Shown: positions 33,310-41,868, counted from the first letter of the stretch. The stretch: 44,553 nucleotides of DNA from Acidobacteriota bacterium (GCA_025350695.1 JANXXI010000218.1:1-44553), one strand, 5' to 3'. Made by a program: numbers and translations. Notes: generated from the sequence alone by a model not told the origin.

Positions 33310-34855
33310 TATGACCAGAAGAGAGGTTGGAGCTATTGCTCTGGGTGCGTTTGCGCCAGCGGTGAAGGGGCCTGCCGTCGGCGGGCTGTCGCTGAATGAG
33401 GACAACAGCCACTATTTTTCCAGCCGCGGCGGCAAGCGGATTACTGTTGCGGATTTAGATCAGTTCATCGATCAATATGCAGGCACGCAGGTGAAGGAGC
33501 TTCTGTTCAGCGTCAACTCCATGCGCACTTCGTACGCGAGCAAGGTATGGGATCCGATTTGGCGTGGTTACGTTCCAGACGGGCCGGATGATCAACCTTT
33601 GTTTAAGAGCCTTGCGGCTGAATCACGCGCCGGGGCACGGAGATGGGTGCATTCGGCATGGCATTTGGCGCAGGACGGGATCGACATTTATGCTCGATGG
33701 ATTGCGAGGTCGCGGGCGAAGGGTATGTCGCCGTGGGTTTCGATGCGCATGAACGATGTCCACAATACGGACGATCCGGCTTGCTACATTCACAGCGAGT
33801 TTTGGCGGGAGCATCCGGAGTATCGTCGGGTTCCTTACAAATTTGAAGGGCTCACGGATCGGGCTTTCGATTATGGGCGCAAGGAAGTTCGGGACTACCA
33901 CATGAAGCTGGTGGTTGAACTGGCGGAGCGTTACGATTTCGATGGTTTGGAGCTTGACTGGATGCGGTTTGGCTACCACTTCAAGCCAGGGCGCGAGGCG
34001 GAAGGCGCCGTACTGTTGACCGAGTTCACGGCTGAAGTGCGGCGGATTTTGGATAGCTGGGGAAAGAGGCGTGGCCGCCGGATTCAGTTGAGCGCGCGGG
34101 TGCCGTCACGACCGCAATCGGCTCTGGCGTTAGGGATGGATGGTGTGGAATGGGCGCGTCGCGGGTTGGTGGATAGCCTGGTGATTACTCCTTTTTGGCA
34201 GACCATTGAATCGGATATGCCGGTGGAGACTTGGAAGCAGTTGCTGCGAGGGACGAAGGTTACTCTCTCGGCTGGGCTTGAAGTAATCGTGCGGCCATAC
34301 AATGCATTCCGTCCAATCCAGATGAATTCGCTTGAGACGGTGCGGGGGGCTGCGGCGGCAATGCTTGATCGGGGCGCGGATCGCGTTTATCTGTTCAACT
34401 ATATGGATTCGGATACGGCGATGGAGGGGATTGCCGACTATCCCGCTCTGCTACGGGAGATTGGGCAACTAGCGACTCTTGAAGGCAAGCCGCGGCGGCA
34501 CATCATGACTTATGCCGATACATGGGCGCCGGGGGAGGCGAGGGCGGTTCCGCTGCCTCGTGACATTCCCGCGAATGGGTGGAGTGCCTTTCGTTTGGCC
34601 ACTGGACCTAAGCCTGGACGCTTGCGAACGGAGGTCCGGTTGAGCTTTGAAAGCGGCAGTATTAAGGAGGTCCGGTTGAACGGAGTTTTGTGTAGGCCGC
34701 GAACGAAACGGGAATTACCCAAGCCCAAGCCCAATGGGGAAGCGCTGATTTTTGAGGCTCCGGGTGAGGCGGTGCAGCGCGCGGCGAATGTGGTGGAAGT
34801 GCAAGCGTCAGGCGCCGGGAAGATGCATTGGGTGGAAATTGCTTTTGTTGGATAA
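33299..34855 (+). CDS. Exported TIM-barrel glycosidase-like protein
   Basis: A 518-residue protein with a twin-arginine-like signal (MTRREVGAIALGAFAPAVKG). The middle is a beta/alpha barrel similar to the GH10-like/GHL families: MSPWVSMRMNDVHNTDDP, then YDFDGLELDWMRFGYHF, with carboxylates at the strand ends as expected for catalysis, LSARVPSRPQSALALGMDG and VYLFNYMDSDTAMEG. The C-terminal 110 residues look like a beta-sandwich (GRLRTEVRLSFESGSIKEVR and GKMHWVEIAFVG). The substrate is unknown. ATG 33299 overlaps the thioesterase stop; ATG 33311 starts exactly at the signal and may be the true start. Confidence 0.7.
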   Translation: MNYSMTRREVGAIALGAFAPAVKGPAVGGLSLNEDNSHYFSSRGGKRITVADLDQFIDQYAGTQVKELLFSVNSMRTSYASKVWDPIWRGYVPDGPDDQPLFKSLAAESRAGARRWVHSAWHLAQDGIDIYARWIARSRAKGMSPWVSMRMNDVHNTDDPACYIHSEFWREHPEYRRVPYKFEGLTDRAFDYGRKEVRDYHMKLVVELAERYDFDGLELDWMRFGYHFKPGREAEGAVLLTEFTAEVRRILDSWGKRRGRRIQLSARVPSRPQSALALGMDGVEWARRGLVDSLVITPFWQTIESDMPVETWKQLLRGTKVTLSAGLEVIVRPYNAFRPIQMNSLETVRGAAAAMLDRGADRVYLFNYMDSDTAMEGIADYPALLREIGQLATLEGKPRRHIMTYADTWAPGEARAVPLPRDIPANGWSAFRLATGPKPGRLRTEVRLSFESGSIKEVRLNGVLCRPRTKRELPKPKPNGEALIFEAPGEAVQRAANVVEVQASGAGKMHWVEIAFVG

Positions 34856-34936
34856 GACGATCCAAGCAAGACTTGTTAACAAACCTTTTTACGATTCCGC
34901 AACGACTCCCATTTTCACTAGCCGTATGATCCTTGT

Positions 34937-34954
34937 GTGAGGGCAAAACCTCAC
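34937..34954 (+). other. Small hairpin in the leader of the frameshifted secreted-protein gene
   Basis: GTGAGG and CCTCAC pair perfectly around a 6-base loop, ending 20 bases before the GTG start and close to the AGGAG ribosome site. It could influence translation, but a 6-bp stem may be chance. A TATGAT at 34925-34930 could be the -10 box. Confidence 0.3.
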
Positions 34955-34974
34955 CGTGCAAGGAGATCAGGACC

Positions 34975-35821
34975 GTGAAACAACTTACTCGCTTTGTTGC
35001 TCTGCTAACCGCAGCCGTCGCCGGAGGTCAGACGCCACTTCGACTTTCTTCGGGCCTCGAATTGAAGGTCCCGGTAGGATGGGAAGGGACGGAGATGAAG
35101 GAGGCTGCAGCGTTGAAGCCCCCTTACTACTCGCCCAAAGAAGAACTCTATCTGGTTAAGCTGGAACCGGGCGTGGACGCGAAGGATCCTAAGGTTTTTG
35201 AATCGATTGAGGCTCGCTATTTCCCGGCTGGCGTTCTGGCGGGAGCGTCGGCAGTCACGCCGTTCAAACCACTTAAAGGTTTTGGGTACAGCCGGTCCTA
35301 CGATTTCGCGGAGAACGGCCAGCCGGCGCGTGTAAGGCTTTACGTAATTGCCTTTTCTGGCGGGGCCGCCGTTGTGTTCGCTGCCGGCAAACGCGACTTG
35401 ATCAGCAATCGAGAAGCTGCGCTTCGGGAAATCGCTGATAGTGTAGCCGTTGGCAAAACTCGCGCTCAACAGGCGGCGGACAACGGAACCGCGTTGACTA
35501 AAAATTGGAGAGAAAGGCTTGCGAACAAGAAGCTGGTGCAATTCAGCGGGTGCTCAAGTGGTTACTCTGACGATAGAGCAGCGAGAAAAAGTTGATGCTT
35601 GCTCGGCTAGCTCGGTATCGGTCTACGTTTCGGGGGCTACCGGTAGTTCCGCGGGGAGCGGGGGAGCGGCGGGGCACTGGCGGGTTTACGAGGAGGCCGG
35701 TAAGGCGCTTCTTGAATTATCCGGATCCGATGGCTCAAGGGAAGCCATTCAGTTGACCGCCGAAGGAACCAAAACATTTCTAAACGGTCGCCGTTGGTTT
35801 GTTGCGGGGATCAACGAATAG
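34975..35821 (+). pseudogene. Secreted protein with C-terminal beta domain, frameshifted
   Basis: The first frame starts with GTG at 34975 behind AGGAG, with signal peptide VKQLTRFVALLTAAVAGGQ, and runs to WRERLANKKLVQFSGCSSGY before stopping at 35595. The second frame continues EKVDACSASSVSVYVSG, then GAAGHWRVYEEAGKALLELS and EGTKTFLNGRRWFVAG. Together they give the W-x-x-h-L-x-x-K-h ... YSSGYS ... GxW-x-h ... G-x-K-x-h-L-N-G-x-R-W pattern of a secreted domain I have seen in similar bacteria. Removing one A from AAAAA at 35586-35590 joins the frames as RAARKVDAC. It is a recent pseudogene or a sequencing indel. The function is unknown. Confidence 0.7.
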
Positions 35822-35855
35822 TGTGTTGTGTGGCAATGTTCCTTCGCGAAAACAG

Positions 35856-35883
35856 TTGACCTGCCTTCCTCCGCTTTGATAAC
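35856..35883 (+). promoter_or_regulatory. Candidate promoter of the cytochrome / PQQ dehydrogenase operon
   Basis: TTGACC at 35856-35861 and GATAAC at 35878-35883 are 16 bases apart, 26 bases before the cytochrome ATG. The -35 is near consensus and the -10 matches at four positions. No clear Shine-Dalgarno follows. Confidence 0.4.
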
Positions 35884-35909
35884 GTGACAGAGCTTCGGTT
35901 AATAAAACT

Positions 35910-36653
35910 ATGTCGCGAAGAATACTCATTCCCATCTCCATGTTCCTTTGGGCCACGCAGGGTCAGATCCCCAACGACCCAGCCAGCCTCGCGGCCGGCA
36001 AGACAGCCTACGAAGTACATTGCGCGTTCTGCCACGGCAGGGGCGACGATGGTTTTGCCGCTAATTTGGTCAGTCCAAATCTGCCGCATGCGCCATCGGA
36101 CAATTCCCTGTTCAACATCATAAAGAATGGAATTCCGGGCTCGGACATGCCTGCCTCACTAGGCCTGAGCGATGCGGATGGATGGAAGATTGCGGCATTT
36201 GTGCGGTCGCTGGGGAGGTCGGCGCCACAGTCTGTTCCTGGCGATCCGACTAAGGGCGCGGCATCGTTCAAAGGTAAGTGTGCTGGTTGCCACATGGTTA
36301 ACGGAGCAGGAGGGCGCAACGGTCCCGACCTTTCCGACATTGGGGCGAAGCGCAGTCCGTCGAATTTGAAGACTTCCATTTTGGAGCCGAATGCTTCCCT
36401 CGTTCCCGGTTGGAGCGTTGCGAAGGTTTCGATGGCAGACGGCACGACCGTTTCCGGCGTAAAGCTGAACGAAGATCAATTTGCGATCATGATCCGCGAG
36501 GGCAACGGTAAGATTCACAACATTGATAAATCAAAGACCAAGAACATCGACCGTAGCGCCAAATCGAGCATGCCCACCTATCAGGGCAGGATTCAGGATG
36601 CGGAGTTGACTGATTTGATCTCCTACCTGTTTTCGCTACGAGGTGGAATGTAA
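35910..36653 (+). CDS. Diheme cytochrome c, partner of the PQQ dehydrogenase
   Basis: A 247-residue exported cytochrome with signal peptide MSRRILIPISMFLWATQG. The first heme site is CAFCH at 38-42 with a Met in GSDMPASLGL as likely ligand. The second is CAGCH at 123-127, with NGPDLSDIGAKRS and, late in the chain, SSMPTYQGRI as a possible Met ligand. The layout resembles diheme electron carriers of alcohol or sugar dehydrogenases. The region VSMADGTTVSGVKLNEDQF looks like the small beta insert often seen with quinoprotein partners. Its stop shares a base with the dehydrogenase start (TAATG), so both are made together. Confidence 0.9.
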   Translation: MSRRILIPISMFLWATQGQIPNDPASLAAGKTAYEVHCAFCHGRGDDGFAANLVSPNLPHAPSDNSLFNIIKNGIPGSDMPASLGLSDADGWKIAAFVRSLGRSAPQSVPGDPTKGAASFKGKCAGCHMVNGAGGRNGPDLSDIGAKRSPSNLKTSILEPNASLVPGWSVAKVSMADGTTVSGVKLNEDQFAIMIREGNGKIHNIDKSKTKNIDRSAKSSMPTYQGRIQDAELTDLISYLFSLRGGM

Positions 36654-38203
36654 TGAGGATCCCGATGAAGAGTATTGGACTTGGGTTGTTGATCGCCGCA
36701 ACTGGCTGCGCGCAGGACGCCAATTGGACTACATTTTCCGGAAACACGCTAGGGCACCGGCATTCCACGCTGACGCAGATCAACAAGAGTAATGTTGGGC
36801 AACTGAAGCCCCTATGGGTTTATCAGATCGACAAAACCGACAAGTTTGAAGTCTCGCCGATTGTTCGCGACGGCATCATGTACATTTCCGAACCCCCGAG
36901 CGACGTGACGGCGCTTGAGGCGCGGACCGGCAAAGTGCTGTGGAAGTACCGTCGCGTGTTGCCTGACAGTCCGCCGGTTTGTTGCGGCAAAGTGAACCGC
37001 GGCGTGGCGATTGATGGAAGCAAAGTTTTCCTCGGTACGTTAGACGCCCATTTGCTGGCGCTGGACGCTTCAACCGGCAATATCCTGTGGGATGCGAAGG
37101 TGGCTGATTACAAGAAGGGCTATACATCCACCGTGGCTCCGCTGGTAGTTGGCAACATGGTGGTGATCGGTTCGGCCGGTGGCGAGTTCGGCGTGCGCGG
37201 ATACATTGCCGCTTATGACAAGAACACCGGCAAAGAAGTTTGGCGCACCTGGACGGTTCCGGCAGCCGGCGAGAAAGGCGCGGAGACGTGGAAGGGCGAG
37301 AGCTACAAGACCGGGTCGGCCACAACTTGGGTGAATGGATCGTATGATCCGCAACTGAACTTAATCTATTGGGGAACGGGCAATCCTGGACCTGATTGGA
37401 ATAGCGGGTCGCGCACGGGCGACAACCTTTATTCCGATTCGATTCTTGCTCTTGATGCGGCCACGGGAAAAATGAAGTGGTACTTCCAGTTCACCCCGCA
37501 CGACATGCATGATTGGGATTCAACTCAGGTGCCGGTGTTGGCGGATCTGAATTGGAAGGGGGCACGACGCAAGGTTGTGTTGTTCGCCAATCGCAATGCT
37601 TTTTACTATGTGCTGGATCGCGCAACCGGAGAGTATCTGTTGGGCAAGCAGTATGTGAAGCAGACGTGGGCCGAAGGTTTGGATGCCAAGGGCCGGCCGA
37701 TCAAGATGGCCGACATTACGCCAACAGAGAAGGGCACTGTCGTCTATCCCAACTCGCCTGGCGCAACGAACTTCCAAGCGCCTTCCTACAGTCCTTTAAC
37801 GGGGCTTCACTACGTGATGACCCGGGATGAAGGCGGCGTGTTCTATTCCGGCAACGATACGTATAATGAAGGCAGTTGGTTCCTGGCTGGGCGGTTTATT
37901 TCGAAACCAGGTGAGGATGCCCAGGGCGCCATCAAGGCAATGGATCCGATGACGGGGACGGCGAAGTGGACCTATCCCCTTGCGATTGCGTCGTGGTCCG
38001 GTGTTTTAAGTACAGCGGGTGGGCTTGTCTTTTCCGCCATCGGCGATGGGGATGTGATCGCGCTGGACGATGCAACAGGCAAGCTGTTGTGGAAGTTTCC
38101 AGCGGGCGGCCGTGCGTTTGCGAATCCTGTCAGTTACGCGGTGGACGGAAAGCAGCAAGTGTCCATCGCTATTGGCCATTCGCTTTTTGCCTTCGGTTTG
38201 TAG
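36653..38203 (+). CDS. PQQ-dependent dehydrogenase, likely lanthanide type
   Basis: A 516-residue exported eight-bladed quinoprotein of the methanol/ethanol dehydrogenase superfamily. It has a signal with a possible lipobox (LLIAATGCAQD), tryptophan-docking repeats (GKVLWKYR, GNILWDAK, GKEVWRTW, GKMKWYFQ), and the vicinal disulfide Cys110-Cys111 in PPVCCGKVNRG. The metal ligands are Glu178 in GGEFGVRG and Asn244 in GTGNPGP. The catalytic Asp287 is followed two residues later by Asp289 (HDMHDWDSTQ). The second Asp is the mark of lanthanide-dependent enzymes (XoxF/PedH type). It has no fused heme domain; the cytochrome is encoded upstream. It oxidises an alcohol or sugar in the periplasm; the substrate is unknown. 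Confidence 0.88.
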   Translation: MRIPMKSIGLGLLIAATGCAQDANWTTFSGNTLGHRHSTLTQINKSNVGQLKPLWVYQIDKTDKFEVSPIVRDGIMYISEPPSDVTALEARTGKVLWKYRRVLPDSPPVCCGKVNRGVAIDGSKVFLGTLDAHLLALDASTGNILWDAKVADYKKGYTSTVAPLVVGNMVVIGSAGGEFGVRGYIAAYDKNTGKEVWRTWTVPAAGEKGAETWKGESYKTGSATTWVNGSYDPQLNLIYWGTGNPGPDWNSGSRTGDNLYSDSILALDAATGKMKWYFQFTPHDMHDWDSTQVPVLADLNWKGARRKVVLFANRNAFYYVLDRATGEYLLGKQYVKQTWAEGLDAKGRPIKMADITPTEKGTVVYPNSPGATNFQAPSYSPLTGLHYVMTRDEGGVFYSGNDTYNEGSWFLAGRFISKPGEDAQGAIKAMDPMTGTAKWTYPLAIASWSGVLSTAGGLVFSAIGDGDVIALDDATGKLLWKFPAGGRAFANPVSYAVDGKQQVSIAIGHSLFAFGL

Positions 38204-39067
38204 ATGGCGGATATTATTTCGATCGGGGAGATCCTTTGGGATGTTTTCCCTGATCGGCTGTTGTTGGGTGGAGCAACCTATAATTTTTCCGTGCACGCAG
38301 CGACACTTGGTCACCGCGTGCATTTCCTTTCCGCGGTGGGGGAGGATGAGTTGGGAGCGAAGGCTTTTGCCACCGCTAACCAGTTCGGCCTGAAGCCACA
38401 AGTAACGTCAAAGGCCCCGACGGGACAGGTGACCGTTCAGGTAGGCGACCAGGGACAGCCAACATTCACACTGCATCGGCCAGCGGCTTACGATTTTGTG
38501 GAATGGGTTCCACCATCCATTGCGCCCGATTGGATCTATTTCGGAACGTTGCATCAGATCTATCAACAGCCGAAGCAAGTTACTCGTCAATTGCTGAATG
38601 CCAATCCCACTGCGCCTCGATTCTATGACGTCAACTTACGCAAGGACTGCTATTCGCCGGAGCTACTGATGGAATTACTGCCCCTGGCCGATGTTCTGAA
38701 GTTGAACGACGCCGAGGTGCGGGAGTTGTGCTCTATGTTCCATGAGCCGAATACGAGTCTGGAATTATTTTGCAGGCGGTGGTCCAAACGCTTCGATTGG
38801 GAAACGGTTTGCGTGACACGCGGCGCTTTGGGTTGTGCGTTGTTCCGAGAAGACGAATATTTGGAAGTTGCCGGCGTTCCGGTGGAAGTGGCCGATACGG
38901 TTGGCGCGGGAGATGCGTTTTCCGCGGCGCTGGTGCATGGTCTTTCACAAGATTGGCCACTTCAGAGGATCGGGGAGTTCGCTAATCGAGTGGGCGCATT
39001 GGTTGCGGGCCGGCATGGCGGCACACCGAATTGGAGCCCATCGGAAATATCAAAGGCTATAAGCTGA
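38204..39067 (+). CDS. PfkB-family sugar kinase (fructokinase-like)
   Basis: A 287-residue ribokinase-fold kinase. It starts ISIGEILWDVFPDRLLLGGA and has the first PfkB signature around TLGHRVHFLSAVGEDELGAKAF. FYDVNLRKDCY and VLKLNDAEVREL are typical of fructokinases. The ATP/anion-hole motif with catalytic Asp is VADTVGAGDAFSAALVHGL. It phosphorylates a sugar in the cytosol; the substrate may be fructose or a related ketose. The ATG follows the PQQ dehydrogenase stop directly, so it is the third gene of that operon. The pairing suggests a link between periplasmic oxidation of a polyol or sugar and its uptake. It overlaps the convergent PEP-CTERM gene by 11 bases. Confidence 0.88.
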   Translation: MADIISIGEILWDVFPDRLLLGGATYNFSVHAATLGHRVHFLSAVGEDELGAKAFATANQFGLKPQVTSKAPTGQVTVQVGDQGQPTFTLHRPAAYDFVEWVPPSIAPDWIYFGTLHQIYQQPKQVTRQLLNANPTAPRFYDVNLRKDCYSPELLMELLPLADVLKLNDAEVRELCSMFHEPNTSLELFCRRWSKRFDWETVCVTRGALGCALFREDEYLEVAGVPVEVADTVGAGDAFSAALVHGLSQDWPLQRIGEFANRVGALVAGRHGGTPNWSPSEISKAIS

Positions 39068-39716
39068 GGCGGCGTCTCCGCACAGCCACAATAACCGCGA
39101 GCCCAAGAGCAAGGCACATGGTGGTTCTGGGCTCAGGCACAGCGTAAAGACCGCTCTCAAATACGCTAAGCCCAGCTCCCGCACTTCCTCCTGTGATCGT
39201 GAAAGTGGTGAGGATGTCAGCAGAAGCAGCCAGTGGGTAAAAAGACTCGGAGAGAATAACCGGAGGGCCACCTCCCATGTTGAACGACGAAATGGACGGC
39301 TTCAGCGTCCCGCTGGCACAACCGGCGAGTACACTATTGAGGCAGATGGCCGATACCAGCGTCACGCCGCCGGCTGCCCCAGTTGGTCCACCAAACCCCA
39401 AGTACAGTCGCGTCCCAACATTGCTTCCTGTACCACGGAACCCGATGCTTCCCGAGGTGGTGGTGCCGGCCGCTTGCAGCCAACCTGGGCCAACTTCCAA
39501 AAATTCAAACACCGGGCCAGCAGCGCTCGGAGTAACGTTAATGCTTGTGGCGGGTACTCCGGTTGCGCCAGGGGCGTAACTCCAATTGTCGAAAACCACG
39601 CCGGTTAGGGTGCACGAACCACCTGGGTAGCCGGATAGCGGGCCAGACAAACAGGGTCCGGCGTGGATAATGCCGCCGGACAGAACGAACAAGAGCAGCA
39701 ACATGCGTATTGCCAT
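39057..39716 (-). CDS. PEP-CTERM sorting-domain protein
   Basis: A 219-residue exported protein with signal MAIRMLLLLFVLSGGIIHA. It has a Gly/Ser/Thr-rich beta-type body (GSIGFRGTGSNVGTRLYLGF, LVSAICLNSVLAGCASG) and a complete C-terminal tripartite tag: VPEPRTT, a hydrophobic segment (CLALGLAVIVAV) and RRRR near the end. PEP-CTERM tags are recognised by exosortase in bacteria making exopolysaccharide. No exosortase is encoded in this window. Start 39716 is chosen for the signal peptide, with GGGGAACC 5 bases upstream. Confidence 0.85.
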   Translation of the reverse strand: MAIRMLLLLFVLSGGIIHAGPCLSGPLSGYPGGSCTLTGVVFDNWSYAPGATGVPATSINVTPSAAGPVFEFLEVGPGWLQAAGTTTSGSIGFRGTGSNVGTRLYLGFGGPTGAAGGVTLVSAICLNSVLAGCASGTLKPSISSFNMGGGPPVILSESFYPLAASADILTTFTITGGSAGAGLSVFESGLYAVPEPRTTMCLALGLAVIVAVRRRRLSL

Positions 39717-39946
39717 TCGAAGGTTCCCCAACGGGACTTCCCATCAGGACGCAAGTACATGCCCAAGAAGCTTTGGTTACAATGGTTACAAACAACTGTC
39801 GGGCGAATCTGAAGTCGGGCAATTGTCTCGTCAGATGTCCAGAATGTAGTAATCTCGAAACAAAACCGTGCGACTAACTGAGACTCGTTCAAATATAACC
39901 TCATGATATGATTGAAAAAGGCCTAGGTCGATATGTGACGTAATAA

Positions 39947-40014
39947 TTGACAAGTGTCTAAGATTTTTGATTTCTACCATTGGACTTGTTAAATGACTTA
40001 GAATCTGCTAATGT
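39947..40014 (+). promoter_or_regulatory. Promoter and candidate operator of the Xre/RES pair
   Basis: TTGTTA 39986-39991 and TAATGT 40009-40014 have 17-base spacing, placing transcription start at or next to the ATG at 40020, so the mRNA may be leaderless. A second TTGACA is at 39947-39952. Inverted half-sites ACAAGT/ACTTGT (39950-39955, 39984-39989) and CTAAG/CTTAG (39958-39962, 39997-40001) overlap the promoter and could be the site of autorepression. Confidence 0.45.
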
Positions 40015-40019
40015 GAGAC

Positions 40020-40355
40020 ATGGGAACTGCAGTACAGCCAATGTTAGTCGCGGAACAAGTGCTTGGACGGGCCGTGGTGGCCCAGATTCTGGGTGTTCAT
40101 CCTAGAACCCTTTCGCGCCGGGAAGCTGGGCCTTCCCAAGCTCAATCTGTGATCGCGGAAAAACGGGAAGAGAAACTGCTTCAGGTTTGGGAAAGTTTAT
40201 TGAAGATCTACCGTCCTGAAAACGCGGCTAAATGGTTACGTAGCGAGGTTCCGGCTTTAGGTCGACGGACTCCGATCGATGTGATGCGGGAAGACGGTGG
40301 TCTTGAGAGAGTTCTCGACACGGTGATCCGCATGAGTTGGGGAGTTCCCGCCTGA
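40020..40355 (+). CDS. Xre/MbcA/ParS-type antitoxin
   Basis: A 111-residue antitoxin of the DUF2384 type. The N-terminal half is a small helix-turn-helix-like part (VVAQILGVHPRTLSRREAGP), and the C-terminal half is the toxin-binding domain (ENAAKWLRSEVPALGRRTPI, then DVMREDGGLERVLDTVIRMS). The family neutralises RES-domain toxins, one of which follows with a 19-base overlap. It is probably autoregulatory through the half-sites upstream. The near-leaderless start is supported by lack of a Shine-Dalgarno. Confidence 0.88.
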   Translation: MGTAVQPMLVAEQVLGRAVVAQILGVHPRTLSRREAGPSQAQSVIAEKREEKLLQVWESLLKIYRPENAAKWLRSEVPALGRRTPIDVMREDGGLERVLDTVIRMSWGVPA

Positions 40356-40885
40356 TTGCGGAGTTGGCCGAGTTGCTAAAAGCGGCTCCGGTTACTTCAT
40401 TTGAGGGAACGGTGTACCGCCGCTCCTTAGCACCCTTTCAAAATTCCATGCTGTCCATGGCCGGATCGCTAGCCCGTGGCGGCCGGTATAACATCCGCGA
40501 TTATTTTGGATGCCTATACGCGTGCTTTGAGCAGGACACATTGCAAGCGGAAATGGCGCGCTATTTCACAGTGGATCCGGACTGTGGGTTTGCCGATGCG
40601 GTGATCTCCGTGAGATTGTCGCGGGTGGTGGATCTCACCAGCGAGTTCTTACTGAAGAGGCTAGGGTTAAGCGCCGCGCAACTGCTTGACGATTCCTATA
40701 CACTAACGCAGCACGTGGGACAGTCTGCCTGGAGCGTCGGCATTGAGGCGCTGATTGTTCCTTCAGCTGCCGAGTCGCGGCGCTGCAACTTAGCAATCCT
40801 GTTGGACAACCAGCGAGCCGGGTGGGCTTTGGGCCTCGAGTCCGTTACCGCGCAAACGCCGCGCCTTGATCCCGCCCTTTCCTAA
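40337..40885 (+). CDS. RES-domain toxin
   Basis: A 182-residue RES-domain protein. It has VYRRSLAPFQ with the conserved Arg, ARGGRYNIRDYFGCLYACF, the R-Y-N motif with the following Tyr that shapes the NAD site, and a Glu further on (LQAEMARYF). The C-terminus has WSVGIEALIVPSAA, as in the family. RES toxins break down NAD+ and stop growth until the antitoxin binds. The start is TTG at 40337 inside the antitoxin gene, so the ratio of the two is set by translational coupling. It overlaps the convergent MBL gene by 4 bases. Confidence 0.87.
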   Translation: MGSSRLIAELAELLKAAPVTSFEGTVYRRSLAPFQNSMLSMAGSLARGGRYNIRDYFGCLYACFEQDTLQAEMARYFTVDPDCGFADAVISVRLSRVVDLTSEFLLKRLGLSAAQLLDDSYTLTQHVGQSAWSVGIEALIVPSAAESRRCNLAILLDNQRAGWALGLESVTAQTPRLDPALS

Positions 40886-41868
40886 TAGGTTTTCTTGAAT
40901 TTGTTGCGCGAATTGTAAACTTCCATGCCGCCGTTCGCGTCGGCCGATACCTTCAGATAATACTCAGTGCCGGTTTCATCGGTGTTGGCGATGAACATGT
41001 CTTGCACGTTCGTTTCTTTTCCCCCCGCCAGCGCGAAGTGAACCTGCCACATGTCCTGCAACCGGGGTGAGGCCTTTATCGTTTTCCATGCCGGGGCGGT
41101 TCCACCCTTCTTCGCGCCATTGTTCATGATGGCGACGCGTGGATTCAAAGCGTGCACCAGCTCAGGAGCGTTCGATTGGTCCAAACCGTGGTGGGTAGTT
41201 AGGTATAAATCCACTTCACCCACTTTGTTTGTAGGGCAGGCGAGTTCCAATTCCTTATTCCATGTGAGGTCACCAAGATCGACAAACTTAAACTTCCCGT
41301 AGGTTAAAAGGAACCCGACGCTTCGGGCATTTTCGCCAAGGTCATCGGCCTTCTTCCGCGCATTCGCGCACAGCGGGTTCGGCTTACCCTCACGAGTGGT
41401 AGTGTTGCCATCGGCGGTGACTATTTCGACGGACACCTTTTTCAAAGGGAGTTTGTCGCCGGGTTTAACAACCAGATGTTTCCCGGACTTCACGGCTTCC
41501 AAATAACTGGCGGTCAAGCGCTCAGCCGGCTTGTCGCTTTCCCGATTGTCGCCATGATCCACGAAAGTTCCAACCGGGATGAGTTCCGCCAATTGCTGAA
41601 CACCGCCAACATGATCGGTGTGGTAGTGGGTCATAACCATGTAATCAATTTTTTTGACTCCCGCTTTCTTCGCTGCGGCCAGAATGCGTTTGGCGTCGCG
41701 CTTGTCGAAGCCCGCCCAACCTGCGTCAACCAGAATGGATTCCTTTTCAGGGGTCACGATTAGAGTCGCTTGGCCGCCCTCCACATCCACAAAGTAAAAG
41801 TCCACAGTCTTGTTCGCGGCGGCAGCAAGGCCCGCGGCTGCCATCATGGCTAGTATCCAACGTGTCAT
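40882..41868 (-). CDS. Secreted metallo-beta-lactamase-fold hydrolase (ComEC-C-terminal-like)
   Basis: A 328-residue exported MBL-fold protein. The signal peptide is MTRWILAMMAAAGLAAA. The metal motif is VMTHYHTDHVGGV (HxHxDH), preceded by FVDVEGGQATLIVTPEKESI and the strand ILVDAGW. Later ligands are in FVDLGDLTW and LTTHHGLDQSN. The order resembles the hydrolase part of ComEC/Rec2 without its membrane channel. A nuclease or phosphoesterase role is possible, but the substrate is unknown. Start 41868 has AGGA 9 bases upstream; ATG 41877 is an alternative. Confidence 0.85.
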   Translation of the reverse strand: MTRWILAMMAAAGLAAAANKTVDFYFVDVEGGQATLIVTPEKESILVDAGWAGFDKRDAKRILAAAKKAGVKKIDYMVMTHYHTDHVGGVQQLAELIPVGTFVDHGDNRESDKPAERLTASYLEAVKSGKHLVVKPGDKLPLKKVSVEIVTADGNTTTREGKPNPLCANARKKADDLGENARSVGFLLTYGKFKFVDLGDLTWNKELELACPTNKVGEVDLYLTTHHGLDQSNAPELVHALNPRVAIMNNGAKKGGTAPAWKTIKASPRLQDMWQVHFALAGGKETNVQDMFIANTDETGTEYYLKVSADANGGMEVYNSRNKFKKTY

